A stretch of DNA of 64,000 nt from UBA9554 sp038205135 (GCA_038205135.1 JBBRCF010000003.1:5027-69026), one strand, 5' to 3'. Numbered from the stretch's first letter, positions 35,254 to 45,089 are shown. Translations and numbers: made by a program. The notes: a model not told the origin generated them from the letters alone.

Positions 35254-36084
35254 TCAGTACCGGTCGGCCGAGGCGGGATAGACCCCCAGCACCTTGTGGG
35301 TGTGGGTGAAATAATCCAGCTCTTCCAGCGCGCGGGCGACGTGGGCATCGCCGGGGTGGCCTTCGATATCGGCATAGAACTGCGTAGCGGTGAAACTGCC
35401 GCCGACCATGTAGCTTTCCAGTTTCGTCATGTTGACGCCGTTGGTCGCAAAGCCCCCCATCGCCTTGTACAGCGCGGCAGGAATGTTGCGGACCTGAAAG
35501 ATGAAGGTGGTCATCATGTGGTCCGACCGGCGCGACAGGTCTTTGGCAGGCGACATCAGCAGGAAACGCGTCGTGTTGTGGCCGTGATCCTCGATATCGC
35601 GCGCCAGCACATCCAGCCCGTAGATGCGCGCGGCGATTTCGGACGCCAGCACGCCTTCGCCCGCCGTGCGATGTTGGGCCAGTTCGGCGGCGGCACCCGC
35701 GCTGTCGGCGGCGGCCTCGGCCGCGATGCCATGTGCGCGCAGGAACGTGCGGGCCTGCGGGATCAGCACCAGATGCGCGCGCACCTTGCGGATATCGGCC
35801 AGCGTTACGCCCGGCAAACCCATCAGCGCGATCCGCACCCGCACGAACACCTCGTCCACGATGTGCAGCCCGCTGTCGGGCAGCAGGCGGTGAATGTCGG
35901 CGACCCGGCCATACGTCGAATTTTCCACCGGCAGCATCGCCAGATCGGCGCGGTGATCGCGCACCGCGTCGATCACCTCTTCGAAAGTGGCGCAGGGCAG
36001 CGGGTCCATGGCGGGGCGGGCCATCGTGCAGGCCTCGTGGCCATAGGCCCCCAGCGCGCCTTGAAATGCGATGCGATTTGTCAT
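35254..36084 (-). CDS. pheA: Prephenate dehydratase
   Basis: 276-aa enzyme converting prephenate to phenylpyruvate in phenylalanine synthesis. The catalytic domain begins IAFQGALGAYGHEAC and includes VENSTYGRVADIH and the catalytic Thr in HNTTRFLL. A C-terminal ACT domain with NMTKLESYMVGGSF is the phenylalanine-sensing module. No chorismate mutase domain is present, as usual in alphaproteobacteria. It is divergent from the cytochrome gene. Confidence 0.95.
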   Translation of the reverse strand: MTNRIAFQGALGAYGHEACTMARPAMDPLPCATFEEVIDAVRDHRADLAMLPVENSTYGRVADIHRLLPDSGLHIVDEVFVRVRIALMGLPGVTLADIRKVRAHLVLIPQARTFLRAHGIAAEAAADSAGAAAELAQHRTAGEGVLASEIAARIYGLDVLARDIEDHGHNTTRFLLMSPAKDLSRRSDHMMTTFIFQVRNIPAALYKAMGGFATNGVNMTKLESYMVGGSFTATQFYADIEGHPGDAHVARALEELDYFTHTHKVLGVYPASADRY

Positions 36085-36221
36085 GACTTTTTCCTCGGTT
36101 TTACCGCTTGCAGGCCATCCTCAGGTGCGGATGGGCGATTGGTCGCGGTAAGTAAACCTTGCCCGTGACAAGTGGAAGCGATAGATAGCCGCGCGACGCA
36201 ATCCTCAAGGACGGGCGAACA

Positions 36222-36737
36222 ATGTTCGATACGATGACACTCACGAAGGTCGTTGGCGCGCTGTGCGGGTCACTTCTTATTCTTTTGTTGGGCAAATTTG
36301 CTGCGGAAGAACTGTATCACGTCGGCGTTGATTACGGCAGTGAGGTCAAACAAGCCTATGTGATCGACACCGGCGAAGAAGACGTGGCCGAAGTCGAAGA
36401 AACCGTTGACGTGGTCGCGATTCTGGCTTCGGGCGACGCCGCGGCAGGGGAAAAAGTGTTCTCGAAATGCTCGGCATGCCACAAGATGGAAGCGGGTGTG
36501 AATGCCACTGGACCGTACCTGCATGGCGTCGTCGGCCGCGCGGTCGGGGCCGCCACCGGATTTGCGGCCTATTCAGGCGCGTTGTCGGCGGTGGCCGATG
36601 TCTGGTCGCCGGAAAACCTGTACGCCTTCCTTGAAAACCCAAAGGCCTATGCTCCGGGCAACAAGATGTCTTATGCCGGTCTGAAAAAGTCCGAAGACCG
36701 CGCGAACCTGATCGCCTATTTGGCAACCTACCAGTAA
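36222..36737 (+). CDS. cycM: Membrane-anchored cytochrome c (CycM/c552 type)
   Basis: 171-aa cytochrome c with an uncleaved N-terminal anchor (about residues 10-25), an acidic linker (GEEDVAEVEET) and a class I heme domain. The heme site is CSACH near residue 87 and the probable axial Met is in GNKMSYAGL. Such anchored cytochromes carry electrons from the bc1 complex to terminal oxidases, which fits the cbb3 cluster 9 kb away, although the partner oxidase is inferred. Confidence 0.92.
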   Translation: MFDTMTLTKVVGALCGSLLILLLGKFAAEELYHVGVDYGSEVKQAYVIDTGEEDVAEVEETVDVVAILASGDAAAGEKVFSKCSACHKMEAGVNATGPYLHGVVGRAVGAATGFAAYSGALSAVADVWSPENLYAFLENPKAYAPGNKMSYAGLKKSEDRANLIAYLATYQ

Positions 36738-36755
36738 ACGCGCGTCAGCTTGTTC

Positions 36756-36790
36756 AAGGTCGCCCGGCATCGTGCCAAGGCGGCCTTTTT
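36756..36790 (+). terminator. Terminator after cycM
   Basis: AAGGTCGCC pairs with GGCGGCCTT (one G-T wobble) around a 14-base loop and is followed by a T run, 19 bp after the cycM stop. Confidence 0.75.
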
Positions 36791-36905
36791 CATGGCCACA
36801 AGGCCCAATTCACGTAATCGCGTCTTGAAACTGACCCGGTGCCCTGCCTAGCCTAAGGTTCACGAAGAAGCCCGCGATGGCCCCCGCTACAGGAGGATTT
36901 GCCCG

Positions 36906-38765
36906 ATGATGTTCCGTGTTCTGGCGTTGTTGCTGGCCGCTTTGCTGACCTTGGGCAATGTGGCCCCGGCGCAGGTCGTGCCCGAGGACAAGATCATCCG
37001 GGCGCATGGCATTTCGACCTTTGGCGACCTGAAATACCCCGAGGGTTTTGCGCATTTCGACTATGTGAACCCCGATGCCCCCAAGGGCGGCACCTTTTCC
37101 ACCTGGGGCTTCGGCACCTTTGACAGCCTTACGCCCTATATCCTGAAGGGCAACGCCGCCACGCTGTCGACGATTTTCTTTGACAGCCTGATGACCGGCA
37201 CGCTGGATGAACCGGACTCGCTGTACGGCCTGCTGGCCCATACCATCGAATATCCCGAAAGCCGCCAATTTGCGATTTTCCATCTGCGGCCCGAGGCCCG
37301 GTTTTCGGATGGCACGCCGGTGACCGCGGATGACGTGGTGTTTTCTTTCGAGATCCTGCGCGACAAGGGCCAGCCCACCTACAAGGTGCTGTTCAAGGAT
37401 TTCGCCGCCGTCGAGGCGATTGACCCGTTGACGGTCAGGTTCACCTTTCAACCCGGCGGTGCCCTGCGCGAATTGCCGATGACCGCCGCCGGACTGCCGG
37501 TGTTTTCACGCGCCTATTACGCCACGCGCGATTTCGCGGAATCCACGCTTGAACCGCCGATGGGGTCCGGGCCCTATCTGCTGGACAGCGTCGATGCCGG
37601 GCGCAGCGTGACCTACAAACGCCGCGACGATTACTGGGCGCGCGATCTGAACGTGAACCGCGGGCAGAGCAATTTCGACCGGTTGTCCGTCACCTATTTC
37701 GCCGATTACACCACCGCGTTCGAGGGGTTCAAAGCCGGTTCCTACATGTACCGCGAAGAATTCCTGTCCACGCTGTGGGCCACCGGCTATGATTTCCCGG
37801 CCATGAAGAGCGGTCATGTGAAACGCGAAATCGTGCCGGATGGCCGTCCCGCCGGCACCCAGGGCTGGTGGTTCAACCTGCGGCGCCCGGTTTTTGCCGA
37901 TCCGCGCGTGCGTCAGGCCATTGGCATGGCATTCAATTTCGAATGGGCGAATGACAGCCTGTTCTACAACATCTACACCCGCACCGACAGTTTCTGGGAA
38001 AACTCGACCATGCAGGCCGAGGGGATGCCATCGCCTGCCGAACTGGCGCTGCTGGAACCATTGCGGGCCGATCTGCCGCCCGAAGTGTTCACCGAACCCG
38101 CCGTCAGCCCCGCCCCATCGCCGGCGGACAAGAATACCGACCGCCGCACCATCAGCAGGGCGGGCGCCATCCTTGATGCCGCAGGCTGGACTGTGGCCGC
38201 AGATGGCATCCGGGTGAACGCGGCCGGTGAACGGCTGTCGGTCGAAATGCTGAACGACAGCCCCAGTTTTGAACGGATCATGACCCCCTTCATCGAAAAC
38301 CTGACCCGGCTGGGGGTTGCGGTGCGTGCCACCCGGGTTGATTCGACCGAAGCCGAGGAACGCGAAAAGACATTCAATTTCGACATCACCACGCGGCGTT
38401 ATGCCATGAGCCAGACGCCGGGCATCGAATTGCGCGGCATCTTCGGGTCCGAAGCCGCCGTGGCACAGGGGTCGGCGAACATCTCGGGGGTGGACAGTCC
38501 CGCCGTTGATGCGCTGATCAAGCTGGTCGAGGATGCAGAAACCCGCGAGGATCTGGTGACCGCGGTCAAGGCGCTGGACCGCGTTCTGCGGGCGATGCAC
38601 ATCTGGGTGCCGCAATGGTACAAGCCGGAACATAACATCGCCTATTTCGACATGTACGAACGGCCCTTCGCCGACCCGCCGCCGTATGGCATCGGTGAGG
38701 CGTCGATCTGGTGGTACAACCCCGACAAGGCCGCCGCCTTGAAGGCCGCAGGCGTGATCCGGTAA
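36906..38765 (+). CDS. yejA: Periplasmic peptide-binding protein YejA (ABC transporter)
   Basis: 619-aa family 5 solute-binding protein with signal peptide (MMFRVLALLLAALLTLGNVAPA). The YejA opening HGISTFGDLKYPEGFAHFDY and YVNPDAPKGGTFSTWGFGTF are clear. AGGAGG lies 9 bp before the first of two consecutive ATGs. In E. coli the YejABEF system imports oligopeptides and peptide-nucleotide antibiotics such as microcin C; the cargo here is inferred. It heads the four-gene operon. Confidence 0.94.
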   Translation: MMFRVLALLLAALLTLGNVAPAQVVPEDKIIRAHGISTFGDLKYPEGFAHFDYVNPDAPKGGTFSTWGFGTFDSLTPYILKGNAATLSTIFFDSLMTGTLDEPDSLYGLLAHTIEYPESRQFAIFHLRPEARFSDGTPVTADDVVFSFEILRDKGQPTYKVLFKDFAAVEAIDPLTVRFTFQPGGALRELPMTAAGLPVFSRAYYATRDFAESTLEPPMGSGPYLLDSVDAGRSVTYKRRDDYWARDLNVNRGQSNFDRLSVTYFADYTTAFEGFKAGSYMYREEFLSTLWATGYDFPAMKSGHVKREIVPDGRPAGTQGWWFNLRRPVFADPRVRQAIGMAFNFEWANDSLFYNIYTRTDSFWENSTMQAEGMPSPAELALLEPLRADLPPEVFTEPAVSPAPSPADKNTDRRTISRAGAILDAAGWTVAADGIRVNAAGERLSVEMLNDSPSFERIMTPFIENLTRLGVAVRATRVDSTEAEEREKTFNFDITTRRYAMSQTPGIELRGIFGSEAAVAQGSANISGVDSPAVDALIKLVEDAETREDLVTAVKALDRVLRAMHIWVPQWYKPEHNIAYFDMYERPFADPPPYGIGEASIWWYNPDKAAALKAAGVIR

Positions 38766-38775
38766 GACAACGCGC

Positions 38776-39864
38776 ATGGGGGCCTATATCCTTCGCCGTC
38801 TGGCACTGGTGATCCCGACCCTGTTCGGAATCCTGCTGGTGAATTTCGTGCTGACGCAGTTTGTCCCGGGCGGACCGATCGAACAGATTCTGGCGGAACT
38901 GGACGGGCAGGGCGATGCGTTGCAAAGCATTTCCGGCGGCGGCGATGCCGGTACCCAAGGCACCGGGGCGGAACAGGGCTATCTGGGTGCGCGGGGGTTG
39001 CCGCCTGAATTCATCGCCGAACTGGAACGCGAATTCGGTTTCGACAAACCACCCTTGGAACGTTTCCTGACCATGGTCTGGAACTACCTGCGGCTGGATT
39101 TCGGCGACAGCTATTTCCGGTCGATTTCCGTGATCGATCTGGTGGTCGAAAAGATGCCGGTGTCGATCACGCTGGGCCTGTGGTCGACCGTCATCGCCTA
39201 TCTGGTGTCGATCCCGCTGGGCATCGCCAAGGCGGTGCGGGACGGATCATCGTTTGATACCTGGACCAGCGCCGTGGTGATCGTGGCCTATGCCATTCCC
39301 GGTTTCCTGTTCGGGGTACTGCTGATCGTGCTGTTTGCAGGCGGATCATATTACCAGATCTTTCCCTTGGGCGGACTGACCAGCGAACAACGTATCTGGG
39401 ATACGCTGACGCCGCTGCAAAAGGTCGGTGATTACCTGTGGCACATCACGCTGCCGGTGATCGCGTCGACCATTTCGGCTTTTGCCACGCTGACGCTGCT
39501 GACGAAAAACAGTTTTCTGGACGAGGTGCGCAAGCAATACGTGATGACCGCCCGCGCCAAGGGGCTGACGGAACGGCGCGTGCTGTATGGCCATGTGTTC
39601 CGCAATGCGATGCTGATCGTGATCGCGGGGTTTCCGGCGGTCTTCATCGGCGTGTTCTTTGGCGGGTCGCTGATCATCGAGACGATCTTTTCGCTGGATG
39701 GTCTGGGGCGGCTGGGGTTCGAGGCGGCGGTACAGCGTGATTACCCGGTGGTGTTCGGCACATTGTTCATCTTTGGCCTGATCGGGCTGGTGACCGGCAT
39801 CCTGTCGGACCTGATGTACGTGCTGGTCGATCCCCGCATCGATTTCGAGCGGAGAGAGGGATGA
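38776..39864 (+). CDS. yejB: Peptide ABC transporter permease YejB
   Basis: 362-aa permease beginning MGAYILRRLALVIPTLFGIL, with about six membrane segments. A long periplasmic loop with Gly-rich sequence (residues 45-80) is typical of YejB. The cytoplasmic EAA loop reads ARAKGLTERRVLYGHVFRNA. It starts 10 bp after yejA and overlaps yejE by 4 bp. Confidence 0.94.
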   Translation: MGAYILRRLALVIPTLFGILLVNFVLTQFVPGGPIEQILAELDGQGDALQSISGGGDAGTQGTGAEQGYLGARGLPPEFIAELEREFGFDKPPLERFLTMVWNYLRLDFGDSYFRSISVIDLVVEKMPVSITLGLWSTVIAYLVSIPLGIAKAVRDGSSFDTWTSAVVIVAYAIPGFLFGVLLIVLFAGGSYYQIFPLGGLTSEQRIWDTLTPLQKVGDYLWHITLPVIASTISAFATLTLLTKNSFLDEVRKQYVMTARAKGLTERRVLYGHVFRNAMLIVIAGFPAVFIGVFFGGSLIIETIFSLDGLGRLGFEAAVQRDYPVVFGTLFIFGLIGLVTGILSDLMYVLVDPRIDFERREG

Positions 39865-40967
39865 CCCTGTCGCCGCTGAACGCCCGCCGCTGGGCCAATT
39901 TCAAGGCGAACCGGCGCGCGTTCTGGTCGCTGTGGATATTTCTGGTGCTGTTCGGCGCGTCGCTGTGTGCCGAGTTCATCGCCAATGACAAACCGATCCT
40001 GGTGCAGTACCGGGGCGAATATTACACGCCGATCTTTGCGTTCTACCCCGAAACCGCATTCGGCGGCGAGTTCCAGACCGAGGCCGCCTATCGCGACCCC
40101 GAGGTGAAATGCCTGATCGCCACTGGCGGCGTCGAGGCCTGTCTGGACGACCCCGAGGGGTTGTTGGCGCAAGCGGAAACCGGCATCGTGAACGGGCAGG
40201 CGATCACGCCGGGTTGGGCGGTGTTCCCGCCGATCCCCTACAGTTTCAACACCATCGTGGACCGCCCTGGCGCCGCCCCCCTGCCGCCCGGCGAGTCGAA
40301 CCTGCTGGGCACCGATGCCGCCAAACGCGATGTGCTGGCGCGGGTGATCTACGGCTTTCGGCTGTCGATCCTGTTCACGCTGATCGTCACGGTGCTGACG
40401 TCAATTATCGGAATTGCCGCCGGCGCGGTGCAGGGATTTTTCGGCGGGCGCACCGATCTGATATTCCAGCGGGTTATCGAAATCTGGAGCGCGATACCGT
40501 CCCTGTATGTCATCATCATCCTGTTCGCCATTCTGGGGCGGTCATTCTGGCTGCTGGTGTTCATCACCGTGCTGTTCGGCTGGACCGCACTGGTGGGCGT
40601 GGTGCGGGCCGAATTCCTGCGGGCGCGCAATCTGGAATATGTCCGCGCGGCGCGCGCGCTGGGCGTGTCGGACCGGGTGATCATGTTCCGCCACATGCTG
40701 CCCAATGCCATGGTTGCCACCATCACCATGCTGCCGTTTATCGTCACCGGCACGATTGCCACGCTGGCCGCGCTGGATTTTCTGGGCTTTGGCTTGCCGT
40801 CTTCGTCACCGTCGCTGGGTGAATTGACCCGGCAGGCCAAGGAAAACCTTGATGCGCCTTGGCTGGCCTTCACCGCGTTTTTCGTGTTTGCGGGCATGCT
40901 GTCGCTGTTAGTGTTCATCTTTGAAGGCGTGCGCGACGCCTTTGACCCGCGAAAGACCTTTGCATGA
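39861..40967 (+). CDS. yejE: Peptide ABC transporter permease YejE
   Basis: 368-aa permease with an N-terminal OppC-like segment and a periplasmic insert (residues 45-155, with two Cys). LLGTDAAKRDVLARVIYGFRLS and the EAA loop RAARALGVSDRVIMFRHMLPNA follow. Its ATG overlaps the yejB stop and its stop overlaps the yejF start, so all three are translationally coupled. Confidence 0.94.
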   Translation: MTLSPLNARRWANFKANRRAFWSLWIFLVLFGASLCAEFIANDKPILVQYRGEYYTPIFAFYPETAFGGEFQTEAAYRDPEVKCLIATGGVEACLDDPEGLLAQAETGIVNGQAITPGWAVFPPIPYSFNTIVDRPGAAPLPPGESNLLGTDAAKRDVLARVIYGFRLSILFTLIVTVLTSIIGIAAGAVQGFFGGRTDLIFQRVIEIWSAIPSLYVIIILFAILGRSFWLLVFITVLFGWTALVGVVRAEFLRARNLEYVRAARALGVSDRVIMFRHMLPNAMVATITMLPFIVTGTIATLAALDFLGFGLPSSSPSLGELTRQAKENLDAPWLAFTAFFVFAGMLSLLVFIFEGVRDAFDPRKTFA

Positions 40968-42571
40968 GCCTGCTGGACGTTCGCGACCTGCGCGTGACCT
41001 TTCGTCAGGATGGCCGCGATGTGGCTGCGGTCAAAGGCGTGACATTTGCGCTGAACCGGGGCGAAACCGTTGCGCTGGTCGGCGAAAGCGGATCGGGTAA
41101 ATCGGTGTCGGCGCTGGCGACCGTCGGGCTGTTGGGATCCAATGCGCGCATCACGGGGTCCGTCACCTATGATGGCCAACAGATGGTCGGCGCGTCAGAG
41201 GCGCTGCTGCGCAAGGTGCGCGGCAACGACATCAGTTTCATCTTTCAGGAACCGATGACCTCGCTCAACCCGCTGCACACCATCGAAAAACAGCTTGGCG
41301 AAAGCCTGGCGTTGCATCAGGGGCTGGCGGGCGATGCCGCGCGGGCGCGGATTCTGGAGCTGCTGGCCAAGGTCGGCATCCGTGACGCCGCCTCGCGCCT
41401 GTCGGCCTATCCGCATCAACTGTCGGGCGGGCAACGCCAGCGGGTGATGATCGCCATGGCGCTGGCCAACAAACCTGATGTGCTGATCGCCGATGAACCG
41501 ACCACCGCGCTGGATGTGACCATTCAGGCGCAGATCCTTGACCTGTTGGCAGACCTGAAGCGCAGCGAAAACATGGGGCTGCTGTTCATCACCCATGATC
41601 TGGGCATCGTGCGCCGCATCGCCGACCGGGTCTGCGTCATGCGGCAGGGCGAAATCGTCGAACAGGGCCCGGTGTCGGATGTGTTCGGGGCCCCGCAGCA
41701 CCCCTATACCCGGATGCTGCTGGCGGCACGGTCGGTGGGCGTGCCCGATCCGGTGGCGCCGGACGCCCCCGAGGTGTTGCGGACCGACCATCTGCGAGTC
41801 TGGTTCCCGATCCAGCAGGGGTTGTTGAAACGCACCGTCGGCCATGTAAAGGCGGTGAACGACGCAAGCATATCCGTGCGCGCGGGCGAAACGCTGGGCA
41901 TTGTCGGTGAAAGCGGGTCGGGCAAGACGACGCTGGCGCTGGCGATCATGCGGCTGATCGCGTCGGATGGCGGGATCACCTTTCGGGGCAGCGACCTGCG
42001 TGCGTTGAATACCCGCGACCTGCGCGCCTTGCGCCGCGACATGCAGATCGTGTTTCAGGACCCGTTCGGCAGCCTGTCGCCGCGCATGACCTGTCAGCAG
42101 ATCATCGCCGAAGGACTGGGCGTTCACGACGTCGAACCCGGCCGCGACCGCCGTGACATGGTGGCCGAGGTGATGACCGAGGTTGGCCTGGACCCGGCGT
42201 CGATGCACCGCTATCCGCATGAATTTTCCGGCGGCCAACGCCAGCGCATCGCGATTGCCCGCGCCATGATCCTGCGCCCGAAACTGGTGGTGCTGGACGA
42301 ACCGACATCGGCGCTGGACATGACGGTGCAGGTACAGATCGTCGATCTGTTGCGCGGGTTGCAGAGGAAATACGGGCTGGCCTATCTGTTCATCAGCCAT
42401 GACCTGACCGTTGTGCGCGCCATGAGCCACAAGGTCATCGTGATGCAGGCCGGCGACGTCGTCGAGGCGGGCACGGCTGCCGAGATGTTTCAGGCACCGC
42501 GCACCGACTATGCCAGAACGCTATTGGAGGCGTCGCTTGGCGCGGCTATTCACGATCCCCAAACGGACTGA
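40964..42571 (+). CDS. yejF: Peptide ABC transporter ATP-binding protein YejF
   Basis: 535-aa protein with two complete ATPase domains in one chain. The first has Walker A GESGSGKS, signature LSGGQRQR and DEPTTALD; the second has GESGSGKT, FSGGQRQR and DEPTSALD. Each is followed by an oligopeptide-transporter C-terminal segment. The stop codon itself lies inside a perfect inverted repeat. It completes yejABEF. Confidence 0.95.
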   Translation: MSLLDVRDLRVTFRQDGRDVAAVKGVTFALNRGETVALVGESGSGKSVSALATVGLLGSNARITGSVTYDGQQMVGASEALLRKVRGNDISFIFQEPMTSLNPLHTIEKQLGESLALHQGLAGDAARARILELLAKVGIRDAASRLSAYPHQLSGGQRQRVMIAMALANKPDVLIADEPTTALDVTIQAQILDLLADLKRSENMGLLFITHDLGIVRRIADRVCVMRQGEIVEQGPVSDVFGAPQHPYTRMLLAARSVGVPDPVAPDAPEVLRTDHLRVWFPIQQGLLKRTVGHVKAVNDASISVRAGETLGIVGESGSGKTTLALAIMRLIASDGGITFRGSDLRALNTRDLRALRRDMQIVFQDPFGSLSPRMTCQQIIAEGLGVHDVEPGRDRRDMVAEVMTEVGLDPASMHRYPHEFSGGQRQRIAIARAMILRPKLVVLDEPTSALDMTVQVQIVDLLRGLQRKYGLAYLFISHDLTVVRAMSHKVIVMQAGDVVEAGTAAEMFQAPRTDYARTLLEASLGAAIHDPQTD

Positions 42572-42635
42572 CGCCAATTCGCATCTGATGCGAATTGGCG
42601 TCATTTACTCTTGGTTGAATTGGCGCAAATTGGCG
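42569..42635. repeat. Perfect 16-bp inverted repeat with AATTGGCG direct repeats after yejF
   Basis: TGACGCCAATTCGCAT at 42569-42584 is mirrored exactly at 42588-42603 around a CTG loop; the arm includes the yejF stop. AATTGGCG then recurs at 42593, 42618 and 42628. A short run TTTACTC follows, so it may act as a weak terminator, but the repeated motif suggests a binding site or array instead. Confidence 0.6.
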
Positions 42636-42664
42636 CCAGATCATACCAAAGGTCTGAACTGCGA

Positions 42665-42985
42665 TCAGATCGCCAGTTCGTCCAGCGATTTGCCTTCGGC
42701 CAATGCGGCACGAACCCAATCGGGGCGGCGGCCTTTGCCGGTCCAGGTCGCGCTGGTATCCGCCGGATTGCGATAGCGGGCAATGCCGGGCATCTTTTGG
42801 GACGACTTGCGCACCGCGCCGATCAGTTCCGCGAGGCTGAACCCCATCTCGCGCGCCTTTTCTTCAAGCGCGGCCAGAGCGCGGGATTTTTCGCGGTCGG
42901 CAAATTCCTCGATCGCTCGGGTTACCTGCTTGTGGAGTGATTTGAGGTCCGAAAGGCTGAAGCCGTCCAGATCGATATGTGCCAT
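42665..42985 (-). CDS. H-NS family nucleoid protein (HvrA/Spb-like)
   Basis: 106-aa H-NS-type protein. Residues 1-55 form the oligomerising coiled coil (LKSLHKQVTRAIEEFADREK), and the C-terminal DNA-binding core is TWTGKGRRPDWVRAAL, the signature of this family. In Rhodobacter relatives HvrA and Spb regulate photosynthesis and redox genes; targets here are unknown. The ATG at 42985 gives the standard length. The 187 bp upstream are AT-rich and contain the inverted repeat ATTCCA-N5-TGGAAT at 43026-43042. Confidence 0.92.
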   Translation of the reverse strand: MAHIDLDGFSLSDLKSLHKQVTRAIEEFADREKSRALAALEEKAREMGFSLAELIGAVRKSSQKMPGIARYRNPADTSATWTGKGRRPDWVRAALAEGKSLDELAI

Positions 42986-43124
42986 TGTCCGTTCCTTTTC
43001 AGCGCGGTTGCGCAATTTTCGGGGCATTCCAATGACTGGAATAATCGCCAATTCCGATAACATCCGGTAATATGACAGATCAAATACATTCGCAACGAAA
43101 AATATCCACAGCCGTAATGCAGAA

Positions 43125-43146
43125 CCGCCGGAGTTTCCCCCGGCGG
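43125..43146 (-). terminator. Hairpin after the quinone oxidoreductase gene
   Basis: CCGCCGG and CCGGCGG pair around an 8-base loop, 27 bp beyond the stop of the minus-strand oxidoreductase gene. The T tract is weak (TTCTGCATT), so termination is only probable. Confidence 0.5.
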
Positions 43147-43172
43147 CGGTAATTTTCCGACATGCGGACGGA

Positions 43173-44150
43173 TCAGATTGTCAGAATGGTGGACCCGGTG
43201 GTGGCCCGCGCCTCCAGCGCGCGATGCGCATCGGCCACCTGATCCAGCGGGAAACGCTGATCGATCACGATTTTCACCGCGCCAGAGGTCACTTTGGCAA
43301 ACAGCATGCGCGCCATTTCCTGACAGGTGGCGTGATCGGCGATGTGGGTGAACAGGGTTGGCCGCGTCAACTGCAATGACCCTTTCGCCGCCAGTTTGCC
43401 GATATCCACCGGCGGCACCGGGCCGGACGCATTGCCGAACGACATCAGCATGCCGACCGGGCGCAGCGAATTCAGTGAGCCTTCGAAGGTATCGAGGCCG
43501 ACGGCATCCATGACCACATCCACGCCGCGCCCGCCGGTCAGACGGCGGACCTCTGTCGCGAAATCCGGCGTGGTGCGATAGTTGATGCAATGCGTCGCCC
43601 CGTTGGCCAGCGCCAGCGCGCATTTTTCATCGGTGCCCGCCGTGCCGATCAGGGTGATGCCTTCGGACCGCGCCCATTGGCAGGCGATCAGGCCCACGCC
43701 CCCGGCGGCGGCATGGAACAACACGGTATCGCCTGCCTTCAGCGGATAGGTGCGGTGGAACAAATAGACGACCGTCAGCCCTTTCAGCATCATCGCCGCG
43801 CCTTCGTCGAAGGAAATCGCATCCGGCAACGGGCAGACCTGTGCCGCTGGCATCACCCGCGCAGCGCAATAGGCGCCCGGTGGTTGGCTGGCATAGGCGG
43901 CACGCTGGCCGACGGACAGATGGGTGACGCCGTCGCCGACGGCCTCGATGACGCCGGCGGCCTCCATCCCCATCGCGTGCGGCAGCGGCAGTGGGTACAG
44001 GCCGGTGCGCTGATAGACGTCGATGTAGTTCAGTCCCGCGGCATGGTGGCGGATGCGCACCTGGCCGTGGCCGGGTGCGCCTACGTCGCGATCCACGATG
44101 CGGAACGCCTCGGGTCCGCCGAATGCCTCGATGATGACGGTCTGCGCCAT
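43173..44150 (-). CDS. Quinone oxidoreductase (zeta-crystallin/QorA family)
   Basis: 325-aa NADPH:quinone reductase of the zinc-free MDR group. It shows YIDVYQRTGLYPLPLPHAMGMEAAGV and the cofactor loop HAAAGGVGLIACQWARSEG, both typical of QorA. It is a second such enzyme in the window, distinct from the PIG3-like one at 15.8 kb. The Usp gene lies 99 bp upstream on the same strand. Confidence 0.92.
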   Translation of the reverse strand: MAQTVIIEAFGGPEAFRIVDRDVGAPGHGQVRIRHHAAGLNYIDVYQRTGLYPLPLPHAMGMEAAGVIEAVGDGVTHLSVGQRAAYASQPPGAYCAARVMPAAQVCPLPDAISFDEGAAMMLKGLTVVYLFHRTYPLKAGDTVLFHAAAGGVGLIACQWARSEGITLIGTAGTDEKCALALANGATHCINYRTTPDFATEVRRLTGGRGVDVVMDAVGLDTFEGSLNSLRPVGMLMSFGNASGPVPPVDIGKLAAKGSLQLTRPTLFTHIADHATCQEMARMLFAKVTSGAVKIVIDQRFPLDQVADAHRALEARATTGSTILTI

Positions 44151-44249
44151 GATTTGTCCTCCCCTGTGACTTCGGGGAGGAAAGGCCCTGCGTTGGCCGC
44201 CGTCAAGGGGCCGTCAAGCGGCAAATGCTGGCGCGGTCGCCTGCGCGCT

Positions 44250-45089
44250 CTAGTGCGCCATGAACACCGTGATGGAGGATTGTTCCAGCATGTTGCGAGT
44301 CGCGCCGCCAAGGATCGCCTCGCGGAACCGCGAATGGCCATAGGCGCCCATCACGATCAGGTCGGCTGCCACATCGGTGGCGTGGCGCAGCAGCACGTCC
44401 GACACCCTTGGCATCGTCTTGGCCAGCACGTCGATTTCCACTTTGACGCCCTGACGTGCCAGATATTGCGACAACAGCCCGCCGGGGTCGGACCGTGTTG
44501 CGCCATGGGCGGGCGGATCGATCACCACGACATGCACGGCATCGGCCGCGACCAGCAGCGGCATGGCAGCACGTACGGCGCGCAGGGCTTCGGTGCCTTC
44601 GTTCCAGCCGATGATGACCTTTTTGGGCTTTGCCACGACATGTCCCGGGCCAGGCACCACCAGCACCGGTGCCAGACCGTCGAACATGGCCGCCTCGATC
44701 ACCGGTTCCAGTTCTGCGCCGCGATCCTTGCCATAGGGTTTCGGCAGCACGATCAGGTCGGCGAACCGCGCCCGGGCGGCCACGTGCCGGTTCAGGTCCG
44801 CCAGCTGCGCGACCCCCGAATCCGTGCCGAACCGCACGCCGGACTTGTCCAGCCGGGATTTCACCAGCGTCTCGACCGCCTTCGCCTCGGTTTCGGCGCG
44901 GGAGATGGTTTCCTGCAGGATCAGCGCATTGGCCCCGGCGTAATAGTATCCGGTCTGGGTGCGATCCACGCCTAGGCACAGCACATCCAGGTGCGCGTCA
45001 TGTTCGGTCGCCAGCGCGATCGCCTGATCCAGCACGGCGGGCACCAGATCGATATCGGTCAGAACGCTCAGGATGGATTTATAAGCCAT
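44250..45089 (-). CDS. Universal stress protein, tandem-domain
   Basis: 279-aa UspA-type protein, about twice the single-domain length. The C-terminal domain has the ATP-binding signature as VMGAYGHSRFREAILGGATRNML. The N-terminal domain begins YKSILSVLTDIDLVPAVLDQAI and lacks a clear copy of that loop. TTAGGAGA precedes the ATG at 45089. It is divergent from ccoN, with the FNR box 94 bp upstream, so low-oxygen induction is plausible. Confidence 0.9.
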   Translation of the reverse strand: MAYKSILSVLTDIDLVPAVLDQAIALATEHDAHLDVLCLGVDRTQTGYYYAGANALILQETISRAETEAKAVETLVKSRLDKSGVRFGTDSGVAQLADLNRHVAARARFADLIVLPKPYGKDRGAELEPVIEAAMFDGLAPVLVVPGPGHVVAKPKKVIIGWNEGTEALRAVRAAMPLLVAADAVHVVVIDPPAHGATRSDPGGLLSQYLARQGVKVEIDVLAKTMPRVSDVLLRHATDVAADLIVMGAYGHSRFREAILGGATRNMLEQSSITVFMAH

